From contig JAIDFC010000237.1 in the NCBI GenBank assembly GCA_029054535.1, positions 1 to 5,579 of the forward strand: a DNA stretch of 5,579 bases, given 5' to 3'. A program made the translations under genes and the position numbers. This DNA is from Rikenella sp. (GTDB taxonomy: Bacteria; Bacteroidota; Bacteroidia; Bacteroidales; Rikenellaceae). Every line of letters starts with the position of its first letter. The stretch's first letter is position 1. Below the pieces are notes generated by a model that was given only the letters and a program-made list of their open reading frames with translations, did not search any database and was not told where the DNA came from. This document shows positions 1-4,788 of the stretch, one piece after another.

Positions 1-38
1 TTCCGCTGGCGGCGCCCCTTTTACCTGGACTCGACAAC

Positions 39-55
39 CGCGCCTGCAAGGCGCG
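39..55. repeat. Perfect short hairpin CGCGCCT-GCA-AGGCGCG
   Basis: Seven-base-pair perfect stem with a three-base loop, all G/C except one pair. It lies 10 bases left of another hairpin. There is no T-run after it on either strand, so it does not look like a terminator. Function unknown. Confidence 0.5.
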
Positions 56-87
56 CGGGCCGAACGCCTCCCACTCGGGAGGCCCGC
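55..87. repeat. Nested hairpin, GCCTCCC-ACTC-GGGAGGC core
   Basis: The core is a seven-base-pair perfect stem (66-72 with 77-83) around an ACTC loop. An outer GCGG (55-58) can pair with CCGC (84-87), leaving a one-sided bulge at 59-65. A stable fold is likely if transcribed. No T-run follows. Confidence 0.5.
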
Positions 88-252
88 AATAATGCCGCTT
101 ACGCGTCAAAGATTGCGGCCATTCCCGGGCGTCCGGTCCGAAAGCAACTTTGAAACATTCTCTGCGCGTCGTCCGCGGGAATTTCTTCTCGATTAGGCTC
201 TTGCATTAGCGCAATTTCTCCGCGATCTCCCTATGTCGACCCGCAGCCCGCC

Positions 253-279
253 GGTGCCGCTCGGTACTCGAAAACTGGA
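253..279 (+). repeat. 27-base direct repeat, copy 1 (partner at 558-584)
   Basis: This copy and 558-584 differ at only one base by eye: GGTGCCGCTCGGtACTCG followed by AAAACTGGA, against c in the second copy. Each contains the inverted repeat GTGCC-GCTC-GGCAC; here the second arm is GGTAC, giving one G-T pair. The first part also matches sequence just after the FISUMP fragment stop (3770-3785). Confidence 0.7.
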
Positions 280-364
280 ATTTACTCTGCAAGCCTCCGC
301 TGGCTTCGGCCGAGAAACAGTCTGTCTCCGTGCGCCGAGCGATTCATTCTGAGCCGCCATGAAC

Positions 365-381
365 CGCACCCTACGGGTGCG
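365..381. repeat. Perfect hairpin CGCACCC-TAC-GGGTGCG
   Basis: Seven-base-pair stem with a TAC loop, lying between repeat copies. It has the same stem-TAC-stem design as hairpins at 834-852 and 4498-4512. Confidence 0.5.
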
Positions 382-557
382 CGATCCGGCGCCACCCCCG
401 GCGACGGACGCAACTTCTCGCTACGCTCATGTGCGTCTCCGCTGGCTCCGGCCCGGAGGTAGTTGCAAAACAGTCTTTGTTCGTCGCCCGCGGGAATTTC
501 ATCTCGATTTTGCTCTCGCAAAACGAGCGAAATACCCTTCTTAGGCGGGCGGGCGAC

Positions 558-584
558 GGTGCCGCTCGGCACTCGAAAACTGGA
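558..584 (+). repeat. 27-base direct repeat, copy 2, with perfect GTGCC-GCTC-GGCAC hairpin
   Basis: Second copy of the unit at 253-279, 305 bases downstream. Positions 559-572 form a perfect five-base-pair stem with a GCTC loop, followed by CTCGAAAACTGGA. The same hairpin with a GCTG loop occurs at 5548-5561, and a decayed version at 3767-3780. Confidence 0.7.
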
Positions 585-646
585 GCTTGCTTGGCAACAT
601 GCAAGAACTGCGCTCCCGCGCGGGGCCGCGTGCCCGCGGTGGGCTT

Positions 647-663
647 GCGATACTGCGTATCGC
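647..663. repeat. Perfect hairpin GCGATAC-TGC-GTATCGC
   Basis: Seven-base-pair stem with a TGC loop, about 12 bases left of repeat copy 4. The same stem recurs with a TAC loop at 834-852 in front of repeat copy 5, so hairpin and repeat seem to belong to one duplicated unit of about 187 bases. Confidence 0.6.
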
Positions 664-710
664 TATACCATTCAAAAAACAGTCTCTGTCCGCGCGCTGG
701 CGGAAATCTT

Positions 711-737
711 GTTCAAAAGCGTGAATCGCTTTTGAAC
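711..737. repeat. 11-base-pair perfect inverted repeat GTTCAAAAGCG-TGAAT-CGCTTTTGAAC
   Basis: The arms at 711-721 and 727-737 pair perfectly around a five-base loop, and the stem can extend two more pairs (a G-T wobble and a T-A). It directly follows repeat copy 4. No clean T-run follows on either strand, so a classical terminator is doubtful; a protein-binding operator or a repeat-element end is possible. Confidence 0.6.
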
Positions 738-833
738 GATTTCCTACTCCAGCTGTCGCGCGCGGATCATTTAACCGAGAAACCGTGTCTGACTGCCCTG
801 CGCGGGCGGCGTCCGGGTGGCCCCGGCGGGACG

Positions 834-852
834 AGCGATACTACGTATCGCT
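834..852. repeat. Perfect hairpin AGCGATAC-TAC-GTATCGCT
   Basis: Eight-base-pair stem with a TAC loop, sitting about 11 bases left of repeat copy 5. It is the counterpart of the hairpin at 647-663. Confidence 0.6.
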
Positions 853-930
853 TGACCGTTCTAAAACCAATCTTTGCCCGCGCGCTGCGAAATCGTTTCC
901 GATCGACAAGGTCGGGAATAGAGCGAGTGT

Positions 931-982
931 AAAAAATCCCTTTCGCCGCCCATAAACAAAGAAACGGTGAAAAGGATTTTTT
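931..982. terminator. Long bidirectional intrinsic terminator
   Basis: Positions 931-948 pair with 965-982 around a 16-base loop. The outer nine pairs (AAAAAATCC with GGATTTTTT) are perfect, followed by one C/A mismatch and eight more pairs including one G-T wobble. A run of six T follows the GC-containing stem in both directions, so it can stop transcription from either side. It lies about 150 bases beyond the stop codon of the DUF5606 gene and probably ends the minus-strand operon, while shielding it from the repeat island. Confidence 0.75.
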
Positions 983-1129
983 AGGTAAGGTTGGTAGAAA
1001 GAGAATCCGCCCACGCGAACAAGCAGCCCGCTCCCGAACAAGAGTCCGACCGGCAAAAGCGCGTTCCGGAAAAAAGACTCGCCCGACTCTGCCAGAAATT
1101 CCGACCGGACAAGCCCCTGTCGTAAAACG

Positions 1130-1714
1130 TTACTGCGCTTTCCGAGCCGTCGTACTCCGCGCCGAAGGCGCTTTCGAACGGCTCTCTGCTTTCGGCGCCC
1201 GTTTGGTCGTCGCCGCAGAAGCCGTCTTTTTACCGCCCGCAGTCGTCGACGTTTTCTTAGCCGCCGCTGCGGAGGCCGTTTCGCCCGAAGCCGCCGCAGA
1301 ATCCGTCGCTCCCTCCTCTTCCGCCGCCCGGAACGAAGTCATGCCCGCCGCCACCAGCGCATTGTACCACTGGGCGATTTTCTTGATATCCGAGTTGTGG
1401 ACCCGCTCCGTGTCGTAGTCCGGCAGCACCGAACTCAGGAAGGTCCGAAGCTCTTCCGGGGTCGCTTTCGAGGTCAGAGCCACCGTTTTTCCTCCCTCGC
1501 GGTCGTAAATCGCCTGGAACACCTCGCCCAAAGCCACTTCCGCGCTCTGCGTGAAGATCGCGATGTCTCCCAGCGCACTCACTTTGGTTGTCCCGCCGAC
1601 CATCGTCCGACGGCCGTCGGACAGCGATTCGACGATGATTCCCCCCTTGCCCTGAGCCACGTATTTGAACAGACCCGGGGTCCCCGAAATGGCCAGAATC
1701 TCTTTTAATTCCAT
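1130..1714 (-). CDS. DUF5606 domain protein with basic Ala/Lys/Ser/Thr-rich tail
   Basis: This 194-residue protein begins MELKEILAISGTPGLFKYVA, the start typical of Bacteroidota DUF5606 proteins, whose function is not established. Residues 1 to about 128 form the conserved part, rich in glycine and short beta-like stretches (GGIIVESL, GGTTKVSALGDIAIFT) and ending in a helical segment with HNSDIKKIAQWYNAL. From about residue 130 to the end the sequence is low-complexity Ala, Ser, Thr, Lys and Arg, strongly basic, like nucleic-acid-binding tails; that role is inference. There is no signal peptide or membrane segment, so it is probably cytoplasmic. It is the last gene of the ybbR-like/coaE cluster, an order known in Bacteroidales. 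A 95-base gap from coaE holds a good -7 box, so it may also be transcribed alone. Confidence 0.85.
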   Translation of the reverse strand: MELKEILAISGTPGLFKYVAQGKGGIIVESLSDGRRTMVGGTTKVSALGDIAIFTQSAEVALGEVFQAIYDREGGKTVALTSKATPEELRTFLSSVLPDYDTERVHNSDIKKIAQWYNALVAAGMTSFRAAEEEGATDSAAASGETASAAAAKKTSTTAGGKKTASAATTKRAPKAESRSKAPSARSTTARKAQ

Positions 1715-1767
1715 AAAATACTCTGCTTAAAAAACGGTTAAAAATTGATTTTCCTGCGATTCGGTCG

Positions 1768-1775
1768 CAAATGTA
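1768..1775 (-). promoter_or_regulatory. Candidate -7 box TACATTTG for the DUF5606 gene
   Basis: On the minus strand TACATTTGC matches the Bacteroidota sigma-ABfr -7 consensus TAnnTTTG exactly. It lies 53 bases upstream of the ATG at 1714, which would leave an AT-rich leader of roughly 45 to 50 bases. No clear TTTG -33 element is seen at the usual spacing, so this is a candidate only. Confidence 0.45.
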
Positions 1776-1809
1776 GGCAAAAAATCCGAAACCCGGCCGC
1801 TCTCTCCGC

Positions 1810-2451
1810 TCAACGCCTCGCCCCGCCGTCGGCCGCTCCGCACAAACGCGCGTGCAGCTCGACCGCCTGCGGAATCAGGAGCCTCCGGTCGTCCGCCACG
1901 ACCACACTGTCGGCATACCTCAACCGCTCTTCGTCGGCCATCTGTGCCCGCACCCGGGCCATCGCCTCTCCCGGCGAACAGCCGTCGCGCCGTACGATCC
2001 GTTCGATCCGCACCGGCAACGGAGCCGTTACGACTACGATCCGGTCCATCGTCCGCCAACCGCCCGATTCGATCAATACGGCCGCCTCCTCCACCGCATA
2101 GGCCGGCCTACCGAAAAGCTCGCCCTCGAGTTGCCCGACCCACGTCCCGAAATCCCGCTCCACCGCCGGATGTACCAACTCGTTCAGTGCCGCTAACCGT
2201 GCCGAATCGCCGAACACCGCTCGAGCGATATAGGTCCGGTTCAAACCGCCGTCCTCCGTATACGCCTCCGCCCCGAACAGGTCGACGATCCCCTGCCGTA
2301 AAGCGGCATCCGAGGTCATCAATGCCTTGGCCCGGTCGTCCGCCACGTAGACCGCGGCTCCCATCATCCTCAGTAGCCGCGCCACGGTACTCTTTCCGCT
2401 GCCGATCCCGCCGGTCAGCCCGACACGCAATAGCCTCCGTCGCACCGTCAT
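1810..2451 (-). CDS. coaE: Dephospho-CoA kinase
   Basis: The enzyme phosphorylates the ribose 3'-hydroxyl of dephospho-CoA with ATP, the last step of coenzyme A synthesis in the cytoplasm. I chose the ATG at 2451, giving 213 residues, the usual family length. It leaves VGLTGGIGSGKST near the N-terminus and makes an ATGA overlap with the upstream stop codon. The frame stays open further upstream, but that extra stretch is the shadow of the YbbR-like gene. Visible motifs: P-loop GGIGSGKST (residues 14-22), VADDRAK of the substrate-binding region (36-42), LNR plus VFGD (70-82), LNELVHPAV (89-97), and the lid-type RIVRRDGCSPGEAMARVRAQ segment. The C-terminal NDG-like motif is replaced by VADD, a modest divergence. 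Tight coupling implies co-translation with the YbbR-like gene. Confidence 0.95.
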   Translation of the reverse strand: MTVRRRLLRVGLTGGIGSGKSTVARLLRMMGAAVYVADDRAKALMTSDAALRQGIVDLFGAEAYTEDGGLNRTYIARAVFGDSARLAALNELVHPAVERDFGTWVGQLEGELFGRPAYAVEEAAVLIESGGWRTMDRIVVVTAPLPVRIERIVRRDGCSPGEAMARVRAQMADEERLRYADSVVVADDRRLLIPQAVELHARLCGAADGGARR

Positions 2452-3401
2452 CGCCGGGTGAAGAAAGGTTCGACGAACTGCGGTTCGACCCGTACGACCT
2501 GCGTCCCCGCCGGCAGCGAGTCGATCCGCACGGCGCACTTCCCGCTCTGTTCTTTCCGCACCGAGGTGTAATCCACATAGGCGTGCAACCGTTCTTCGCG
2601 AATCCGCTCGTAATCGCGCAACGGCACGTTCACCACCACCCGCACCCGCGAAGGTACGATCGTAGCCATCATCCCCGACGGAATATTCTCGACCCGTACC
2701 GGCAGCTCCAGCGTATGTTGCGTGAACGGAACCACCTCGGCCCGATAGGCGGCCTGCTTGGTGGACAACAAGATTCCGTCGGGCTGTTCCAGGTCGATGC
2801 GCCCTGAGACGGTCGTCTTCACCTCTGCGTAATGTCGCGGGCGGGTAAAAACGGCTTCCATCGTGTCTAACACGGCCCGCGGGCCCCGCACATCCACGGA
2901 GTCCGGATCCAGCCTCACGCCTCCGACCGACATGTATTGTCGGGCTGTTTCGACCTCGATCCGGCTCCGGAGAGCCATCCGGCGCAGTTCGACCGGCGAA
3001 ACGTTGATCGTGAACGCCGTATCCAGGATCTCGTGAATCCGCAGGTCTTTGACGCTTCCGGCCAGCGCGCCGGTCAACGAGTTCTTGTCCACCCGGAACG
3101 TCTGTTTCGAACCCCGAACCGGGATCAAGGTCAGTTGCGACATCGGAATCGTGATCCGTTCGCCCATCCGCATCTTATAGGCCATCAGTTTACTGCCTAC
3201 TCCCTCGGCGCGACAGGTTACGTCGCCTAACGGATCTTCGATCCAGAGGCGGGACGAAAAGTCGTTCTGTACTTCGACCGGAAGAACGACTTCGGTCGTA
3301 TATCGGTCGCCGAGTTTGTCGCCGTACCACAGCAGGGCGGCGATCAGCAGGAAAACCCAAAACGAGGGCTTGATATAATGACTGATTTTTCGGTATCTCA
3401 T
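2448..3401 (-). CDS. YbbR-like (CdaR-related) membrane-anchored protein
   Basis: This 317-residue protein has a short basic N-terminus (MRYRKISHYIKPS) followed by one hydrophobic segment, FWVFLLIAALLWY at about residues 14-26. It is therefore probably a bitopic protein with its body outside the cytoplasmic membrane. The rest is beta-rich with repeated short strands, as in YbbR domains, for example LPVEVQ (about 40-45) and LELPVRVENIPSGM in the last third, a typical YbbR strand pattern. In Firmicutes, YbbR/CdaR controls the diadenylate cyclase CdaA. No cyclase lies in this window and the Bacteroidota role is not settled, so I give no symbol. The stop codon overlaps the coaE start. Neighbours often seen upstream in Bacteroidales (yajC, nusB) are absent here; upstream is instead a FISUMP gene fragment on the opposite strand. 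Confidence 0.85.
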   Translation of the reverse strand: MRYRKISHYIKPSFWVFLLIAALLWYGDKLGDRYTTEVVLPVEVQNDFSSRLWIEDPLGDVTCRAEGVGSKLMAYKMRMGERITIPMSQLTLIPVRGSKQTFRVDKNSLTGALAGSVKDLRIHEILDTAFTINVSPVELRRMALRSRIEVETARQYMSVGGVRLDPDSVDVRGPRAVLDTMEAVFTRPRHYAEVKTTVSGRIDLEQPDGILLSTKQAAYRAEVVPFTQHTLELPVRVENIPSGMMATIVPSRVRVVVNVPLRDYERIREERLHAYVDYTSVRKEQSGKCAVRIDSLPAGTQVVRVEPQFVEPFFTRR

Positions 3402-3579
3402 CGCGAAACCAAAGGTACGATTTTTTTGAATCTCTCGTTCATGGACTTTCCTGGACGGAACGATTCTTTCTTGGTTTGCAGAAAGAATAGACGAAACCGT
3501 TTCGTGTTTTTTCTTCGGGCGCGTTTAGGTATATCTTAGTCTTTTCGGTCGCACGTCTTGTCATCTCTTCTCTCTCGGC
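3402..3579. other. Intergenic region between the operon start and the FISUMP fragment
   Basis: About 180 bases without a supported gene. The left end carries the candidate promoter of the minus-strand operon. The rest is relatively T-rich on the plus strand. The reading frame of the following FISUMP fragment is open leftward to about 3520, but its translation there has no similarity to the domain, so the homologous part appears to begin close to 3580. Confidence 0.5.
3410..3417 (-). promoter_or_regulatory. Candidate -7 box TACCTTTG just before the YbbR-like gene
   Basis: The minus strand reads TACCTTTG, an exact match to the Bacteroidota -7 consensus TAnnTTTG, only 8 bases before the ATG at 3401. 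If used, transcription would begin within a few bases of the start codon and give a nearly leaderless mRNA. No -33 TTTG is seen at the normal spacing. Being the first gene on this strand after a gap, the operon needs a promoter near here. Confidence 0.4.
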
Positions 3580-3760
3580 TCCGGGCGACCGCGATTGCAG
3601 TACCGGTCCGTTGTGGCGCGTCGGTCGCTACGGGTACGGCTGGTCGTCAACGACTACGGATATCGGAGCCTGCAACTTTGGTTTCTATCCTGATAGGGTC
3701 CGCCTGCAAGCTAACAGTGGCCGTGCATACGGTTATCAGTCGCGTTGCCTCCAGGAATAG
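3580..3760 (+). pseudogene. C-terminal fragment of a FISUMP-domain protein, DGR variable-region-like
   Basis: In the frame that ends at the TAG 3758-3760 the DNA reads GDRDCSTGPLWRVGRYGYGW, then SSTTTDIGACNFGF, and ends RAYGYQSRCLQE-stop. This is the C-terminal pattern of FISUMP domains (GYR..STG.L..VG..GYYWSS ... RA.GF.VRC..E), a C-type-lectin-like fold found in Bacteroidota surface proteins. No start codon or N-terminal part is present, so it is a remnant or a silent cassette. Residues that vary in the family are encoded by codons ending in C or T (tgc, cgc, tac, ggc, atc, gcc, ggt, tat, cct, gat). These are exactly the codons reachable from AAC or AAT by changing only adenines, the footprint of a diversity-generating retroelement. 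Conserved residues (W, S, T, the RC motif) keep ordinary codons. No reverse transcriptase or template repeat lies in the window. The fragment identity is fairly secure; the DGR origin is inference. Confidence 0.65.
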
Positions 3761-3766
3761 GGAGGG

Positions 3767-3780
3767 ATACCGCTCGGCAC
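3767..3780 (+). repeat. Decayed copy of the GTGCC-GCTC-GGCAC hairpin after the FISUMP stop
   Basis: Six bases after the TAG stop the sequence ATACC-GCTC-GGCAC matches the hairpin motif of 559-572, with the left arm changed so only three pairs remain. The following CTCGAACTG also matches the CTCGAAAACTG found after the copies at 254 and 559. In known DGRs a hairpin lies just downstream of the variable region, so its place here is suggestive. Confidence 0.5.
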
Positions 3781-3868
3781 TCGAACTGCGACCCATGAGG
3801 AGCTTTACTAGCTTGCCGGTTGAGAAAGTTCGTTCTCGGTGCGCCTCTCGTGTCGCTAACGCATCGCC

Positions 3869-4381
3869 ATGAACACAGCCTTTTGTCCGTTCAGAATCAA
3901 TCCTGCTCAACGCCGGTCCCGCAACCCGGGGAGCTTCTATTTCGACGTAGTCGAACCGAGCGATTGGACGACGCCGGAAAACGACGCTTTATGGATAGGT
4001 GAACGGAAAACGCTCTTCGATCCCTGCCCCAGCGGCTGGCAGGTACCCAAAGGCGGAGACCCGGCGGATAAACCGTATCCGAGTCCCTGGAAAGCGTTTT
4101 CGGTGAATAACGGCGATTGGGAATCTTCGGGTGGACGGACGTTCCGATCGGTCGTTTACGGTGCGGCAGGTACGACGTGGTATCCCGCGGCCGGGTACAG
4201 AAGGTGGAATCCGGGAGGATTGATTCTGGTGGGGACGGAGCTGGGGTGTTTTGCTGCTTCCAAAGCGGACGGATTGGTACACTACTTATATTCGGTAGCT
4301 AACACTGTTAATCCGAGTGGTTTCAGCGGCGGATGGCCCCATCCGGCGATCGGTTTTCCGGTCCGTTGCGTCCGGGAGTAA
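3869..4381 (+). pseudogene. N-terminally truncated FISUMP-domain protein
   Basis: The open frame from the ATG at 3869 encodes 170 residues. From about residue 20 it matches the FISUMP family: NPGSFYFDVVEPSDW, then NDALWIGERKTLFDPCPSGW with the hallmark DPCPxGWxVP (about 52-61), SPWKAF, WYPAAGYRRW, and the ending GFPVRCVRE-stop. Full-length members carry a signal peptide or lipobox and more domain sequence before the NPxxF motif. Here those are missing, and a TAA stop lies in frame four codons upstream of the ATG, so the gene is cut off at its 5' end. The first 20 residues (INPAQRRSR) have no family character and may not be translated. The usual GYYWSS is replaced by GCFAAS, a further sign of decay or divergence. 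It sits 108 bases after another FISUMP C-terminus, in the same orientation. It could be a donor cassette for recombination rather than dead. Confidence 0.75.
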
Positions 4382-4497
4382 TCGCGGGGTTCCGGGGGAG
4401 CTTCCCGATGACCGGAAAAAAAGTGAGGAGGCGGTTCGAACAGGCCAGCGGTTGAGGCAGATTCCTCGTAATGTAAATCGCGGCTCTTTGAATCGAC

Positions 4498-4512
4498 CGA
4501 CTCTACGAGTCG
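4498..4512. repeat. Short hairpin CGACTC-TAC-GAGTCG
   Basis: Six-base-pair perfect stem with a TAC loop, the same design as the hairpins at 365-381 and 834-852. Its right arm overlaps the left arm of the longer inverted repeat 4508-4566, so the two folds exclude each other. Confidence 0.45.
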
Positions 4513-4566
4513 CGGTTTCCTTGATGATGAACGTAACCCCTTGTCTGCCCGAAATAAACCGCGACT
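4508..4566. repeat. 11-base-pair inverted repeat AGTCGCGGTTT ... AAACCGCGACT
   Basis: Perfect arms at 4508-4518 and 4556-4566 enclose 37 bases. The core of the right arm, AAACCGCGAC, recurs at 4690-4699 in direct orientation, so the left arm could pair with either, which would permit alternative folds. Confidence 0.55.
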
Positions 4567-4678
4567 ACGGAGTACGCGGGTCGTTGCAAATGCTTGCGCG
4601 ATCTCGCCATGATAGCCCGAAGCCATCCCGAGCGACGGGCAGCAAGCGTCCCGCGCCGGCTTCGGGCTTATTGGCCAT
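4565..4678 (-). CDS. Doubtful 37-codon small ORF
   Basis: The minus strand has ATG at 4678 and TAG at 4565, giving a 37-residue peptide starting MANKPEAGAGRLLPVARDGF and continuing with LSWRDRASIC. It has no membrane segment or known motif. Both arms of the inverted repeat 4614-4668 lie inside it (encoding KPEAG and GFGL), so coding and structure overlap. No clear ribosome-binding site is visible. It may be a chance frame in a repeated structured element; if the same peptide recurs elsewhere this could reflect the repeat, not selection on a protein. Confidence 0.2.
   Translation of the reverse strand: MANKPEAGAGRLLPVARDGFGLSWRDRASICNDPRTP
4614..4668 (+). terminator. Inverted repeat AGCCCGAAGCC ... 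GGCTTCGGGCT, possible terminator
   Basis: Perfect 11-base-pair arms at 4614-4624 and 4658-4668 enclose 33 bases that contain a small inner stem CCCG-AGCGA-CGGG. On the plus strand a T-run (4678-4682 region) follows only after about nine bases, so a plus-strand terminator is possible but not classical. There is no T-run on the minus side, making it a weak terminator for the methyltransferase gene. It could instead be a repeat element. Confidence 0.4.
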
Positions 4679-4788
4679 TTTTCTGAAACAAACCGCGACC
4701 TTCGATCGTTCGGGCCGTCCCATTAGGCCGAGAGCCCCCACAGTAAAAGCCCTTACGAGCCCGTCGGCAGAGAAACGCTGAATCGCAT

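Larger units (their letters stand above)
153..899. repeat. Five degenerate copies of an AAACAGTCT-type direct repeat
   Basis: Copies start near 153, 315, 467, 676 and 863, so the spacing is about 150 to 210 bases. Each opens with AAACAGTCT or a variant (AAACATTCT at 153, AAACCAATCT at 865). Each then continues with TYTGYCCG-like sequence and a GC-rich tail: CCGCGGGAATTTC in copies 1 and 3, CGCGCGCTG followed by GCGAAATC or GCGGAAATC in copies 4 and 5. Copies 1 and 3 share further sequence around 171-190 and 486-506. They fit no CRISPR array: units are degenerate and spacers unequal and too long. A decayed family of dispersed repeats is the simplest reading. Confidence 0.6.
1..1129. other. Gene-free, repeat-rich intergenic island
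   Basis: I find no convincing gene in this stretch. The open frames across it are short, mutually overlapping, arginine/proline/alanine-rich and without recognisable motifs, as expected from chance reading of GC-rich DNA. What it holds is a series of degenerate direct repeats, several short perfect hairpins and, at its right end, a strong terminator serving the minus-strand operon that stops at 1130. The mixture suggests decayed multi-copy repeat DNA rather than a lost single gene. A structured non-coding RNA is possible but I cannot name one. Confidence 0.6.
4382..4788. other. Structured intergenic region between the FISUMP remnant and the methyltransferase gene
   Basis: I see no supported gene here. 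The region contains two long inverted repeats (4508-4566 and 4614-4668), one short TAC-loop hairpin at 4498-4512, and a ten-base direct repeat AAACCGCGAC at 4556-4565 and 4690-4699. Its left end, directly after the FISUMP stop, is purine-rich. It lies 3' to genes on both sides (convergent), so terminator or RNA-processing roles are possible. A small non-coding RNA is an alternative. Confidence 0.5.

Noticed and set aside
153..899. CRISPR array
   Set aside because: Repeat units are degenerate and of varying length, and the intervals of 150-210 bases are unequal and share sequence with each other.
282..932. Several open frames on both strands in the left island, up to 167 codons
   Set aside because: They overlap each other in different frames, are Arg/Pro/Ala-rich, span direct repeats and hairpins, and show no family motif.
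841..1056. 71-codon minus-strand frame with hydrophobic start
   Set aside because: It runs through both arms of the strong terminator at 931-982 and a repeat copy; a chance frame is likelier.
1776..1809. Terminator between coaE and the DUF5606 gene
   Set aside because: A T-run exists on the minus strand but the only preceding stem, CCG-GGTTT-CGG, has three pairs.
2452..2538. Longer coaE start adding 29 residues
   Set aside because: The extension lies inside the YbbR-like gene; the ATG at 2451 places the P-loop at the normal distance and overlaps the preceding stop as ATGA.
1944..2807. Long plus-strand frame of 287 codons
   Set aside because: It is antisense to coaE and the YbbR-like gene, has Arg/Pro/Ser-rich composition typical of an antisense shadow, and no motif.
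3580..3760. DGR template repeat rather than variable region
   Set aside because: A template would be rich in AAC/AAT codons at the variable sites; here adenines are largely replaced, as in a diversified copy.
4389..4425. Terminator directly after the truncated FISUMP ORF
   Set aside because: Only short, interrupted pairing is possible and the run that follows is A, not T, on the plus strand.
4282..4626. 114-codon minus-strand frame
   Set aside because: It overlaps the 3' end of the FISUMP remnant antisense and crosses two inverted repeats, without any recognised domain.
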